From Chloroflexota bacterium (GTDB taxonomy: Bacteria > Chloroflexota > UBA11872), in the NCBI GenBank assembly GCA_026707185.1, contig JAPOXI010000082.1:1-17540 (forward strand): a stretch of DNA of 17,540 bases, read 5' to 3'. The notes below the pieces were generated by a model that saw only the letters and a list, made by a program, of their open reading frames with translations, did no database searches and was not told the DNA's origin. The stretch's first letter is position 1; each line of letters starts with the position of its first letter. Below, piece by piece: positions 1 to 7,130 of the stretch. A program made the translations under genes and the position numbers.

Positions 1-404
1 GCCCTGACGCGAGCCGCCTGCTTGATGTAACTCGCGCCGCACTCGCTGAAGCTATTCGTGCGTCGGTTGCGGGTGGTCACATTGGGGACATCGGGGCCGC
101 CGTACAGACACTGGTTGAGGAGGCTGGACTCACCATCGTGAGACGTTTCGTCGGACACGGGATTGGCCGGACCATGCACGAGTCGCCCCAGGTGCCAAAC
201 TTCGGGCGGCCCGGCGGTGGGCTGAAGCTGGTTCCAGGAACCACGCTTGCCATAGAGCCGATGGTGAACATTGGTTCGTCTGACGTGGTTTTTGACGCCG
301 ATGGCTGGACCGCTCGTACGGAGGACGGTTCGCTCTCCGCCCATTTCGAGCACACCGTCGCCATTACCGACTCGGGCCCGCGCGTTCTCACCGAGGCAGC
401 CTGA
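1..404 (+). CDS. map: Methionine aminopeptidase type I, C-terminal fragment (5' end outside window)
   Basis: The frame starting at base 3 is open from the window edge to a TGA at 402-404 and gives about 133 residues of a methionine aminopeptidase. The enzyme removes the initiator methionine from nascent proteins in the cytoplasm and uses two metal ions. Visible family motifs, in order, are FVGHGIG (metal-binding His), MHESP (active-site His), IEPM (metal-binding Glu) and, near the C-terminus, DGSLSAHFEHT (last metal Glu). All expected C-terminal metal and catalytic residues are present, so the fragment looks functional. The N-terminal half with the two metal-binding Asp residues lies upstream. 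It stops 8 nt before infA. The map-infA-rpmJ order is the normal arrangement in the spc/alpha ribosomal region of many bacteria. Confidence 0.95.
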   Translation, partial: PDASRLLDVTRAALAEAIRASVAGGHIGDIGAAVQTLVEEAGLTIVRRFVGHGIGRTMHESPQVPNFGRPGGGLKLVPGTTLAIEPMVNIGSSDVVFDADGWTARTEDGSLSAHFEHTVAITDSGPRVLTEAA

Positions 405-412
405 AGATAGCC

Positions 413-757
413 ATGGCATCGCCAAGAAACCGAAGGAACGAAGCGCCGGATCCACCTGAAGAGTCGTCCAGCAAGACGCCGGTCATCGAGATTGAAGGCG
501 AAGTTGTCGACTCCCTGCCGAACACGATGTTCCTCGTCAAGCCTATTGGTCCGAACGGTCAGCCGTTGCGCATTCAGACCGGGGACTCGGTGGACGAGGA
601 ACCAAAGGCTATCCTTGCTCATCTGGCCGGCAAGATGCGGCTGCGGTTCATTCGCGTCGGGGTTGGCGACCGCGTGCGGATGCAGCTCTCGCCGTACGAT
701 CTTTCGCGTGGACGAATCACCTGGCGGCTGCGCGCCGATCAGCGAGTGGAGCGGTAG
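413..757 (+). CDS. infA: Translation initiation factor IF-1 with N-terminal extension and internal insertion
   Basis: IF-1 binds the 30S ribosomal A site during initiation. The S1-like OB-fold hallmarks are clear: SLPNTMF (34-40), AHLAGKMR (69-76), then [18 protein letters not shown] (85-102). Standard IF-1 is about 72 residues; this product is 114. The surplus is an N-terminal tail of about 23 polar residues and about 17 extra residues between FLV (40-42) and AHLAGKMR, in a stretch (roughly 44-66) containing GDSVDEEP. A short basic C-terminal tail is also present. No ATG, GTG or TTG occurs in frame between 413 and the conserved core, so the extension is not a start-call artefact. Shine-Dalgarno is weak. 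Position between map and rpmJ confirms identity. Confidence 0.93.
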   Translation: MASPRNRRNEAPDPPEESSSKTPVIEIEGEVVDSLPNTMFLVKPIGPNGQPLRIQTGDSVDEEPKAILAHLAGKMRLRFIRVGVGDRVRMQLSPYDLSRGRITWRLRADQRVER

Positions 758-762
758 CGATC

Positions 763-876
763 ATGCGAGTTTCTGCGTCCGTGAAGCCGCGGTGTGACCG
801 CTGCCGGGTCATCCGGCGGCATGGGCGCGTGATGGTCATTTGCTCTAACCCGAAACACAAGCAGCGCCAAGGCTAA
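763..876 (+). CDS. rpmJ: 50S ribosomal protein L36 (zinc-binding form)
   Basis: This small gene encodes 37 residues beginning [11 protein letters not shown] and ending NPKHKQRQG, the normal length for L36. The zinc-ribbon ligands C11, C14, C27 and H32 are all present, so this is the zinc-containing (C+) paralogue. L36 is a component of the large ribosomal subunit. It starts 5 nt after the infA stop, with a GGAG upstream, and lies between infA and rpsM as in most bacteria. Confidence 0.95.
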   Translation: MRVSASVKPRCDRCRVIRRHGRVMVICSNPKHKQRQG

Positions 877-889
877 GGACAGGGGATAC

Positions 890-1270
890 ATGGCACGTAT
901 TGCCGGTGTTGACATTCCGCGCCACAAGCCGGTGGTCATTGCGTTGACCCATATCTATGGGATCGGACGCACGACCAGCGCCGAGATCGTCCGCCAGGCC
1001 GACATTAACCCGCAGACTCGAGTCAGCGATCTGACAGAGTCGGAATTGGGGCAGATTCGGGCACTGATCGGCCGCGAGCGGGTTGAGGGCGACTTGCGCC
1101 GCGTGGTGCAGACCAGCATTGCCCGCCTGCGTGAAATCGGATCCTACCGAGGGCTGCGCCATCGGATTGGCCTCCCAACGCGCGGCCAGCGCACCCGAAC
1201 GAATGCACGCTCGCGCAAGGGGCCGCGCCGAACCGTTGGTATTCGCAAGCGCGTGATCAAGCGAGGCTAG
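890..1270 (+). CDS. rpsM: 30S ribosomal protein S13
   Basis: The 126-residue product begins [13 protein letters not shown] and contains YGIGRTTS, the helix-hairpin-helix of S13, then [27 protein letters not shown] and a basic C-terminal tail. S13 sits in the 30S head, contacts 16S rRNA and the P-site tRNA, and helps form intersubunit bridges. Length is close to the usual 118-126. It starts 13 nt after rpmJ, behind a GGACAGGGG ribosome-binding site, and ends 4 nt before rpsK. No unusual features. Confidence 0.97.
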   Translation: MARIAGVDIPRHKPVVIALTHIYGIGRTTSAEIVRQADINPQTRVSDLTESELGQIRALIGRERVEGDLRRVVQTSIARLREIGSYRGLRHRIGLPTRGQRTRTNARSRKGPRRTVGIRKRVIKRG

Positions 1271-1274
1271 ACAG

Positions 1275-1664
1275 ATGGCGGAACGTTCAAGTCGCTCGCG
1301 GCGTCGAAGCCGCGCACCCGTGCCGCGGGGCGCGGCCCATATCCACGCCACATTCAACAACACCATCATCACCATCACCGATCCCATGGGTGACACCATC
1401 GCGTCGGCGAGTGGGGGCACGATCGGCGCGCGTGGTTCGCGCAAGAGCACGCCTTTTGCCGCACAGCAGGCTGCCGAGCAAGCCGCTCAGCGCGCCATGG
1501 ACGCCGGAATGCGGGACATCAACGTATTCGTCAAGGGTCCCGGATCGGGTCGCGATGCCGCTGTGCGTGCGCTGCAGGCCGTCGGACTCAATGTGTCCAG
1601 TATTTCGGATGTCACGCCAATCCCTCACAACGGTCCGCGGCCGCCCAAGCGCCGGCGCGTGTAG
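1275..1664 (+). CDS. rpsK: 30S ribosomal protein S11
   Basis: The 129-residue product shows the S11 signatures: [43 protein letters not shown] and the C-terminal [19 protein letters not shown]11 forms part of the 30S platform near the mRNA exit. The C-terminal motif is usually HNGCRPPK; here the cysteine is proline, while the Asn-Gly that becomes isoaspartate in E. coli is kept. It follows rpsM by 4 nt, which suggests translational coupling. Confidence 0.97.
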   Translation: MAERSSRSRRRSRAPVPRGAAHIHATFNNTIITITDPMGDTIASASGGTIGARGSRKSTPFAAQQAAEQAAQRAMDAGMRDINVFVKGPGSGRDAAVRALQAVGLNVSSISDVTPIPHNGPRPPKRRRV

Positions 1665-1694
1665 GCCGCAACCAGCACAGGGAGACACACTCGG

Positions 1695-2327
1695 ATGGCC
1701 CGCTACACAGGACCTGTTTGCCGCCTCTGCCGGCGGGAGGGGGAAAAGCTCTTCCTCAAGGGTGACCGCTGCCACACGCCGAAGTGCGCCATCGAGCGAC
1801 GCGGCGACCGCGGTGGCCCCGGCGCCCGGGGATTTAGCCGGCGACGGCCGACGGAGTACGCCATTCAGCTGCGCGAAAAGCAGAAGGCTCGCCGAATCTA
1901 CGGCGTGCTTGAACGCCAATTCCGTCGTCATTACCGGATGGCCGGTAAGCAGAGCGGTGCGCGTGGCGAACGCCTGCTTCAGATGTTGGAGCTACGAGCC
2001 GACAGCGTGGTCTACCGGATGGGCTTTGGGCTCAGTCGGGCACATGCGCGTCAGCTCATTCAGCACGGGCACATCGAGTTGAACGACCGAAAGCATGACA
2101 TCCCGTCGGCTGTGCTGAGCGTGGGCGACAAAGTCCGCCTGCGCCAGAAGAGCCGAAACATTGATGCCATCAAGAATGCGCTGGACCGTGCCGAAGCCCT
2201 GGGACGTCCAGCTTGGCTGTCGGTGGATCCCGAGGCGTTTGAAGGCACGATCAACGCGATCCCCGATCGCAACCAGATTGACGCGACACTCAACGAACAA
2301 CTGATCGTGGAGTTCTACTCGCGCTAA
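1695..2327 (+). CDS. rpsD: 30S ribosomal protein S4 (zinc-finger form)
   Basis: The 210-residue product begins MARYTGPVCRLC. It carries four cysteines, C9, C12, C26 and C31, spaced as in the zinc-binding (C+) version of S4. The core RRIYGVLERQFRRHY and the S4 RNA-binding domain (LELRADSVVYRMGF, ARQLIQHGHIELN) follow. It ends in VEFYSR, the normal S4 terminus. S4 is a primary 16S rRNA binder and assembly initiator. In many bacteria it also represses its own operon by binding leader mRNA; no such site can be assigned here. A GGGAGA ribosome-binding site precedes the ATG, and 30 nt separate it from rpsK. Confidence 0.97.
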   Translation: MARYTGPVCRLCRREGEKLFLKGDRCHTPKCAIERRGDRGGPGARGFSRRRPTEYAIQLREKQKARRIYGVLERQFRRHYRMAGKQSGARGERLLQMLELRADSVVYRMGFGLSRAHARQLIQHGHIELNDRKHDIPSAVLSVGDKVRLRQKSRNIDAIKNALDRAEALGRPAWLSVDPEAFEGTINAIPDRNQIDATLNEQLIVEFYSR

Positions 2328-2374
2328 TCCGTGCGCGGGAGTCCGTGCGACGGACAGGAAGGTAAGGACCAGCG

Positions 2375-3352
2375 GTGTTTCTTGGACCTGTTGAATCAGA
2401 TCAGGCCGAAGCCGACATTCAGCCGACCGTACAGATGGTTGAGGTTGGCGACAATTTCGGGCACTTTCACATTGAACCGCTCAGCCGAGGTTTTGCGCAC
2501 ACGCTGGGCAATCCGTTGCGTCGCGTGCTGCTCTCGGCGTTGCCGGGCGCGGCAATCGCCACCGCTCGCGTTGACAGCGTCCTGCACGAATTCAGCACGC
2601 TGGAATTCATGCGCGAAGACCTTGTCGAGTTTCTTCTGAACATCAAAGGCGTGCGGCTTCGATCACTCGATTCCGAATCCGCCATTCTCTATCTCGAGGC
2701 CGAGGGGCCCTCCGAGGTCACCGCCGGCAGTCTTGAGTTGCCCAGCGGAATCGAAATCGTGAATCCCGATCATCATCTGGCTTCGCTCACCGATGCGGGT
2801 TTCCTGCGGGCGGAGTTTGCCGTAGAGACTGGCGCCGGATATGTCGGAAGCGAGACCCGGGGGGATCTACCGATTGGTGTGATTCCGCTGGACATGGTGT
2901 TTAGTCCGGTTACCAAGGTCGAGTATCACGTCGAACCGGCACGCGTGGGCCGCGAATCTGAGTTCGACCGTCTCGTACTCAAGATCTGGACCGATGGCGT
3001 GATGAGCCCGGCGGATGCCCTGCGTGGCGCCGCTGCGCAACTCATTGATTCCTTCCAGCTGATTGCAGGTGTTGATGAAACCGCGGATGTGGTGACATCC
3101 GCGTTCATGCCGCCGATGCCGGAAGCCGAAGGCGACCCGCTGGAAGACCTCAAGCTCTCGAACCGAGCACTGAACAGCCTTAAGCGGCACGAACTTGAGA
3201 CAGTGCAGGAACTCGTCGGCCTGTCCGAAAACGACCTGTATGAACTCCGGGGCATGGGCGAGCGTCTCGTCAACGAGATACGCGAGGCGCTTGAGATGCG
3301 CGGTCTCAGCCTGGCCGGCAACACGTCAGCGCCCGATGAGGGACAGGAGTAA
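2375..3352 (+). CDS. rpoA: DNA-directed RNA polymerase subunit alpha
   Basis: The 325-residue alpha subunit initiates assembly of RNA polymerase and contacts activators and UP elements. The N-terminal domain shows EPLSRGFAHTLGNPLRRVLLSALPGAA (roughly 34-60) and later VEYHVEPARVGRESEFDRLVLKIWTDG. The C-terminal domain begins near LEDLKLSNRALNSLKRHELETV and contains the Arg-x-x-Asn pair (R and N in NRALN) that matches the DNA-contacting R265/N268 of E. coli. It ends with RGLSL plus a short acidic tail. The start is GTG, with AAGGA 6 nt upstream. This start gives an N-terminus about 5 residues longer than E. coli before EPL, whereas the next ATG (2435) would truncate the domain. The gene follows rpsD by 47 nt. 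Confidence 0.97.
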   Translation: MFLGPVESDQAEADIQPTVQMVEVGDNFGHFHIEPLSRGFAHTLGNPLRRVLLSALPGAAIATARVDSVLHEFSTLEFMREDLVEFLLNIKGVRLRSLDSESAILYLEAEGPSEVTAGSLELPSGIEIVNPDHHLASLTDAGFLRAEFAVETGAGYVGSETRGDLPIGVIPLDMVFSPVTKVEYHVEPARVGRESEFDRLVLKIWTDGVMSPADALRGAAAQLIDSFQLIAGVDETADVVTSAFMPPMPEAEGDPLEDLKLSNRALNSLKRHELETVQELVGLSENDLYELRGMGERLVNEIREALEMRGLSLAGNTSAPDEGQE

Positions 3353-3357
3353 GGTCG

Positions 3358-3708
3358 ATGCGGCACCGTCGACGAGGTCGCCACCTTGGCCGCAATCCCA
3401 CGCAGCGCCGCGCGCTAAAGCGCAGCTTGGTTCGGTCGCTGATTTTGCACAGCCAGATCGAGACGACGCTGGCACGGGCGAAGGAGATTCGACGCGACGT
3501 TGATCACTTGATCACCCTCGCAAAGCGTGGCGACCTCCACGCGCGACGTCAGGCAATTGCGCGGATTCCAGACCCCGAAACGATCGAACGGCTCTTTGAG
3601 GATCTGGCTGATCAATACGCCGATCGTCCCGGGGGGTTCACGCGGATTCGCCGCGTGGGGGTCCGGCTTGGCGATGGCGCACCGTTGGCCCGCATGGAGT
3701 TGGTGTGA
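3358..3708 (+). CDS. rplQ: 50S ribosomal protein L17
   Basis: The 116-residue product begins MRHRRRGRHLGRNPTQRRALKRSLVRSLI, the L17 N-terminal signature. It continues with TTLARAKEIRRDVDHLITLAKRGDL and ends with the IRRVGVRLGDGAPLARMEL motif that closes L17. L17 is a large-subunit protein near the exit-tunnel surface. It starts 5 nt after rpoA with an AGGAG-type site inside the rpoA end. Its TGA overlaps the truA GTG start by 4 nt. Confidence 0.96.
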   Translation: MRHRRRGRHLGRNPTQRRALKRSLVRSLILHSQIETTLARAKEIRRDVDHLITLAKRGDLHARRQAIARIPDPETIERLFEDLADQYADRPGGFTRIRRVGVRLGDGAPLARMELV

Positions 3709-4496
3709 GCGAAGCTCGGACCGTTCGCGCCACGGTCGAATACGACGGTGCGGGATTCCATGGGTTCCAGCGCCAGCGCGGCGCTCGCACGGTTCAAGGC
3801 GAGTTGGAGTCCGCCATCCTGGCGGCTGCCGGCGCGAAGGTAACCGTTGCTGGGGCTGGACGCACCGACAGTGGCGTTCACGCTCTGGGGCAGGTGATTG
3901 CCTGCCGCATCGGCACCCAGCTTGACGATGCAACGCTGCTGCGGGCGGTCAACGCACATCTGCCCTCCGATGTCGCAATTCGCCAGCTCACGACCGCGAC
4001 GAAAGAATTTGACCCGCGACGCGACGCCACAGCGAGAATCTACGAATACTGGATTGAGCAGCGCCCGGTACGGCCGGTGCTTGACCGGAGCCGCGCCTGG
4101 CACATCGCCCAGCCGCTCGACATTGCGCAGATGCGGTGCGCGGCTGCGCAGCTTGTCGGCACTCACGACTTCGACGCCTTCACCGCCGGACCCCAGGACG
4201 GCACGCAGCGGGAGGTCTTTGCTCTCGAGGTCTGGCGAGAAGGGACGGCGGTCTATATCCGAATTGCCGCCAACGCGTTTCTCTATCGCATGGTGAGGCG
4301 AGTCGTCGCGGTGCTCGTGCGAGTCGGTCGGGGCGAGATCGACGCCGCCTCCGTGGCGTCGCTGCTACGTCCGGCTCCTCGCGCGGAAGTTCGTGGAACG
4401 GCGCCGGCGCACGGGCTGACTCTGATGCGGGTTGAGTATTCCGGCGCCGAGCGTCGATACAATCGGGAACGCACGAAACAGGCGGTGATGCGGTGA
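3705..4496 (+). CDS. truA: tRNA pseudouridine(38-40) synthase TruA
   Basis: The 263-residue enzyme isomerises uridines 38-40 in the tRNA anticodon arm to pseudouridine. The catalytic motif AGRTDSGVHALGQV is present, with catalytic Asp at residue 55. Other family motifs are YDGAGFHGFQRQRGARTVQGELE near the N-terminus, FDPRRDATARIYEYWI, HDFDAFT and NAFLYRMVRRVVAVLVRVGRGEI. Length is normal. Start and stop are both embedded in neighbours: the GTG overlaps the rplQ stop by 4 nt and the TGA overlaps the rplM GTG by 4 nt. The rplQ-truA-rplM-rpsI order is a common bacterial arrangement. Confidence 0.95.
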   Translation: MSEARTVRATVEYDGAGFHGFQRQRGARTVQGELESAILAAAGAKVTVAGAGRTDSGVHALGQVIACRIGTQLDDATLLRAVNAHLPSDVAIRQLTTATKEFDPRRDATARIYEYWIEQRPVRPVLDRSRAWHIAQPLDIAQMRCAAAQLVGTHDFDAFTAGPQDGTQREVFALEVWREGTAVYIRIAANAFLYRMVRRVVAVLVRVGRGEIDAASVASLLRPAPRAEVRGTAPAHGLTLMRVEYSGAERRYNRERTKQAVMR

Positions 4497-4909
4497 GTAC
4501 ACAGAACGGACGTCGCTGGGTCGTTGTGGATGCTTCCGGGCAGACGCTTGGGCGATTGGCGACGCGCATTACCCATGTACTGCGTGGGAAAGACTTGCCG
4601 ACTTTCACTCCCAACATTGATGACGGCGCTGGCGTCATCGTTATCAATGCGGCGCAGGTTCGAGTCACCGGGCGCAAGCGAGAGCAGAAGTTCTACGCGC
4701 GGCATAGCGGGTACCCGGGTGGCATTCGGATGACGCGGCTCGATGAAATGCTCGACCAGCGGCCGGATCGGGTGATTCGACTGGCGGTCAAGGGTATGTT
4801 GCCTAAGAACACGCTCGGTCGCCGCGCTCTGAAGCGCTTGCGAGTCTATGACGGCCCTGAGCACAGTCACGAGGCGCAGCGGCCCCAGACACTTGAGGTT
4901 GGTGCATGA
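4493..4909 (+). CDS. rplM: 50S ribosomal protein L13
   Basis: The 138-residue product begins MSTQNGRRWVVVDASGQTLGRLAT. It contains VINAAQVRVTGRK, YARHSGYPGGIR and VKGMLPKNTLGRRALKRLRVYDGPEHSHEAQRP, all standard L13 blocks. L13 is an early assembly protein of the 50S subunit. The start is GTG, overlapping the truA stop by 4 nt (GTGA). The stop overlaps the rpsI ATG (ATGA), so truA-rplM-rpsI are probably translationally coupled. Confidence 0.97.
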   Translation: MSTQNGRRWVVVDASGQTLGRLATRITHVLRGKDLPTFTPNIDDGAGVIVINAAQVRVTGRKREQKFYARHSGYPGGIRMTRLDEMLDQRPDRVIRLAVKGMLPKNTLGRRALKRLRVYDGPEHSHEAQRPQTLEVGA

Positions 4910-5301
4910 CCCTGGAAGGCCACTACTACTACGGATTGGGCCGCCGAAAGGCCGCCGTCGCGCAGGTTCGTGTTTACGCCGGCCATGGACCATTTGTCGT
5001 CAATGGCCGACCGATCGAGGAGTTCCTCGCGGTTCCCGACCACCGGTTTCATGCCCTGGAGCCGTTGCGCATGTTGGAAGAGATGGCCGTCGGAATCTCG
5101 GCCCGAGTCACGGGCGGTGGTACGCGTGGGCAGGCTGGAGCTATCCGGCTTGGCCTGGCGCGGGCGTTGGTGGCCATGGACGCCGACAACCGACCAAAGC
5201 TCAAGCAGGCTGGCATGCTGACCCGTGACCCGCGGGCCAAGGAGCGCAAAAAGCCCGGCCTGGTACGCGCGCGCAAGGCCAAGCAGTTCACCAAGCGCTA
5301 A
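4906..5301 (+). CDS. rpsI: 30S ribosomal protein S9
   Basis: The 131-residue product has the S9 signatures YYGLGRRKAAVAQVRV, GGGTRGQAGAIRLGLARAL and the C-terminal LTRDPRAKERKKPGLVRARKAKQFTKR. The C-terminal Lys-Arg tail reaches the P-site tRNA in known ribosomes, and it is intact here. This is the last gene of the ribosomal-protein operon. Its TAA overlaps the stop codon of the convergent scpB by 4 nt, so no intergenic terminator follows. Confidence 0.97.
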   Translation: MTLEGHYYYGLGRRKAAVAQVRVYAGHGPFVVNGRPIEEFLAVPDHRFHALEPLRMLEEMAVGISARVTGGGTRGQAGAIRLGLARALVAMDADNRPKLKQAGMLTRDPRAKERKKPGLVRARKAKQFTKR

Positions 5302-5903
5302 AGTTCTGGCCGTCTGACGTCGGAATCTGTGGGCTCGAGATTCAGGTCGACTTCGGGAAGATCGTCCAGTGACGTAAGGCCAAAGTAGGCCAGAAACGTG
5401 TCGGTGGTGGTAAAGACCGCGGGCCGGCCGGGTGCGTCAAGTCGTCCCGATTCTCGAATCAGGTTGCGCGATAGCAGGGTGGCCAGCGCGCTGTCCGAGT
5501 CGACTCCCCGCACACGTTCGATCTCGGCGCGGGTCGCCTGACCTCGGTAGGCGACGATTCCAAGCGTCTCCAGCGCCGCTCGCGAAGGCTGCCGACGCTG
5601 ATCGAGTCCAAGGAGCCGCCGACAGTAGTCGGCAAGGTCGGGAGCGGACACCAGCCGAAACGCCCGCCGGTGCTCGAGCAGCACGATGCCACGAGGTCGG
5701 TAGTGATCGGCCAGGTGGTCCAATGCCGATCGAACGTCGGACTCCAGCGCCCCGGTCACGTCGGCAAGCTCCGACACGGAGAGTGCGCGATCGGCAACAA
5801 ACAGGAGCCCCTCGATCGTTCGCGCCAGGCCGAAGTCGCCACCCAAGGTCTCGGGCGTCAGGCCGTTGATTGGCTCGCCGTCGGGCTGGCTACCGTTCGG
5901 CAT
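5298..5903 (-). CDS. scpB: Segregation and condensation protein ScpB
   Basis: ScpB is the winged-helix dimer that binds kleisin ScpA in the SMC-ScpAB complex and acts on the nucleoid in chromosome segregation. Blocks that fit the family are ARTIEGLLFVADRALSVSELA near the N-terminus, HRRAFRLVSAPDLADYCRRLLG in the middle, then ALETLGIVAYRGQATRAEIERVRGVDSDSALATLLSRNLI and GRPAVFTTTDTFLAYFGL. The chosen ATG at 5903 gives 201 residues, a normal length. The frame stays open upstream, but that part is the antisense-like other frame of scpA and has no ScpB similarity. The start lies 14 nt inside the scpA end, so the two are coupled. Confidence 0.93.
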   Translation of the reverse strand: MPNGSQPDGEPINGLTPETLGGDFGLARTIEGLLFVADRALSVSELADVTGALESDVRSALDHLADHYRPRGIVLLEHRRAFRLVSAPDLADYCRRLLGLDQRRQPSRAALETLGIVAYRGQATRAEIERVRGVDSDSALATLLSRNLIRESGRLDAPGRPAVFTTTDTFLAYFGLTSLDDLPEVDLNLEPTDSDVRRPEL

Positions 5904-6645
5904 GCTGGTCGACCCACCGGAGCAGAATTGATCCGAATGGACTGGTCTGCTCCACGGTTGCCGTGCGTTGCTTGACCAGGTGAAGAATAGCCACGAAGGT
6001 CGCGACAAGCTCAGCCCGGTCGGCGCAGGTCGCGGCAATCGAGTCGAAGGCGATCGCTCTTTCGGAACGTAGCCTTGCCTGCAAGTCGCGGACCTTGTCT
6101 GCAACGCGAAATCGCCGGGTCGGTGTGTCGATAAGTGACGCAACCGGCACGTCGACCTGCGTCAGACGCTCAATGGCCTTGAGCAATCGCGACAGGTCGC
6201 CGGCTCCTGGCTCAGGATCCGGTTGCGGAAGATCTGGGGTCGCCACTCTGATGTATGACGCGTGTCCGACGCGCAGTCGTTCATCAAGCTCCATGGCGAC
6301 AGCTTTGAACTCCGCGTAGATCCGCAGCCGCTCCGCCAGATCGTCCGCCGTCTCTTCTTCGTCGTCCGGCTCGGCCTGCGGAAGCAAGGCCCGAGATTTC
6401 AGCAGCGCAAGCCGGGATGCCACCAGCAAGAACTCCGACGCCGCTTCGGTGAAGCGCTCGTGCAACTGGTGAGCGTAGGCCACGAACTGGTCGGTGACGG
6501 CCAGGACCGAGACGCCGGTGATGTCGAGCCCTTGCTTTTCAATCAGTTGCACCAACAGGTCCAGGGGACCTTCAAAGTCACCGATGTCAATCTCGAACTC
6601 GGTCAGGGCACTGGCTTGTCCCGCCGGCCCCCAGGTTGCAGTCAA
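5890..6645 (-). CDS. scpA: Segregation and condensation protein ScpA (kleisin)
   Basis: ScpA bridges the heads of SMC and binds ScpB. The family start FEIDIGDFEGPLDLLVQLIEKQGLDIT is clear. It is followed by FLLVASRLALLKSRALLP, an acidic linker (EPDDEEETADD), and a C-terminal winged helix ending FGSILLRWVDQH. I chose the TTG at 6645 because it overlaps the upstream HD gene's stop by 4 nt (TTGA) and yields 251 residues, a typical kleisin size. An ATG at 6705 is in frame and would add 20 basic residues, but it would overlap the HD gene by 64 nt. The exact start is uncertain. The gene lies directly upstream of scpB in the same operon. Confidence 0.9.
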   Translation of the reverse strand: MTATWGPAGQASALTEFEIDIGDFEGPLDLLVQLIEKQGLDITGVSVLAVTDQFVAYAHQLHERFTEAASEFLLVASRLALLKSRALLPQAEPDDEEETADDLAERLRIYAEFKAVAMELDERLRVGHASYIRVATPDLPQPDPEPGAGDLSRLLKAIERLTQVDVPVASLIDTPTRRFRVADKVRDLQARLRSERAIAFDSIAATCADRAELVATFVAILHLVKQRTATVEQTSPFGSILLRWVDQHAER

Positions 6646-7130
6646 TGTTGCGCGTCCAATTCGGCCAGCCGCCGTCCGCTTACGTGCTCGCGAAAGCCGT
6701 AGCATCGCAGCGCGTCCACCACGTCTGGTCGCGAGCCCGCCAGTTCGGCCAGGCGTGCGCTGTTCTCAGTGTCGTGAACGAGCCGCGCGACTCGTCCTCG
6801 GCGTGACCCTGGCGGATGACGTAGCCACCGGAAGAGGAGCCAGGGCGCAAACGCCTGGGTCAGTGTGAGCCCGGCGCGATCGCCGATTCCCGGTCGTCCT
6901 TTGCCGACATCGTGCAATAGCGCGGCAATGTGCAGCGCCTCGTCTTCCGGCCAGGTGTCCTGGGCCGCCGCGTATACGGCCAATGCGTGACGCTGGTCGG
7001 CCGGTGACTGCCGACGAAACAGCGCTTGCTCGTCCGCGTTGAGCCGCCGAATGGCCGGCTCGCGGGATGCGGCCGAAACACGCGGATCGAAGAACGCCAG
7101 TGCTTGCCGCAGTCGGTACTTAGCCCCCAA
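6642..7130 (-). CDS. Small HD-domain protein (putative metal-dependent phosphohydrolase)
   Basis: The 162-residue product has a compact HD domain: H48 (QRHALAVY), then H73-D74 in the hallmark ALHIAALLHDVGKGRPG, and a later HD-like VHDTEN (119-123). HD domains coordinate one or two metals and usually hydrolyse phosphoesters or nucleotides. The substrate cannot be told from sequence. The only start before the domain is TTG at 7130, inside the end of the site-2 protease gene (11-nt overlap). The stop overlaps the proposed scpA start by 4 nt. The gene is therefore embedded in a protease-HD-scpA-scpB cluster, which suggests co-expression. I infer no specific role in segregation. Confidence 0.82.
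   Translation of the reverse strand: MGAKYRLRQALAFFDPRVSAASREPAIRRLNADEQALFRRQSPADQRHALAVYAAAQDTWPEDEALHIAALLHDVGKGRPGIGDRAGLTLTQAFAPWLLFRWLRHPPGSRRGRVARLVHDTENSARLAELAGSRPDVVDALRCYGFREHVSGRRLAELDAQH

Noticed and set aside
1287..2082. Open frames of 214-230 codons overlapping rpsK and rpsD
   Set aside because: They overlap well-supported ribosomal protein genes and have no family features.
5257..5280. GGCCT/AGGCC hairpin at the end of rpsI as terminator
   Set aside because: Only 5 base pairs with a 14-nt loop inside a conserved coding sequence, and no T-run follows.
5904..6143. In-frame N-terminal extension of scpB by 80 residues
   Set aside because: It lies wholly within scpA in another frame, is Arg/Ser/Pro-rich, and has no ScpB similarity. 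The ATG at 5903 fits the family start.
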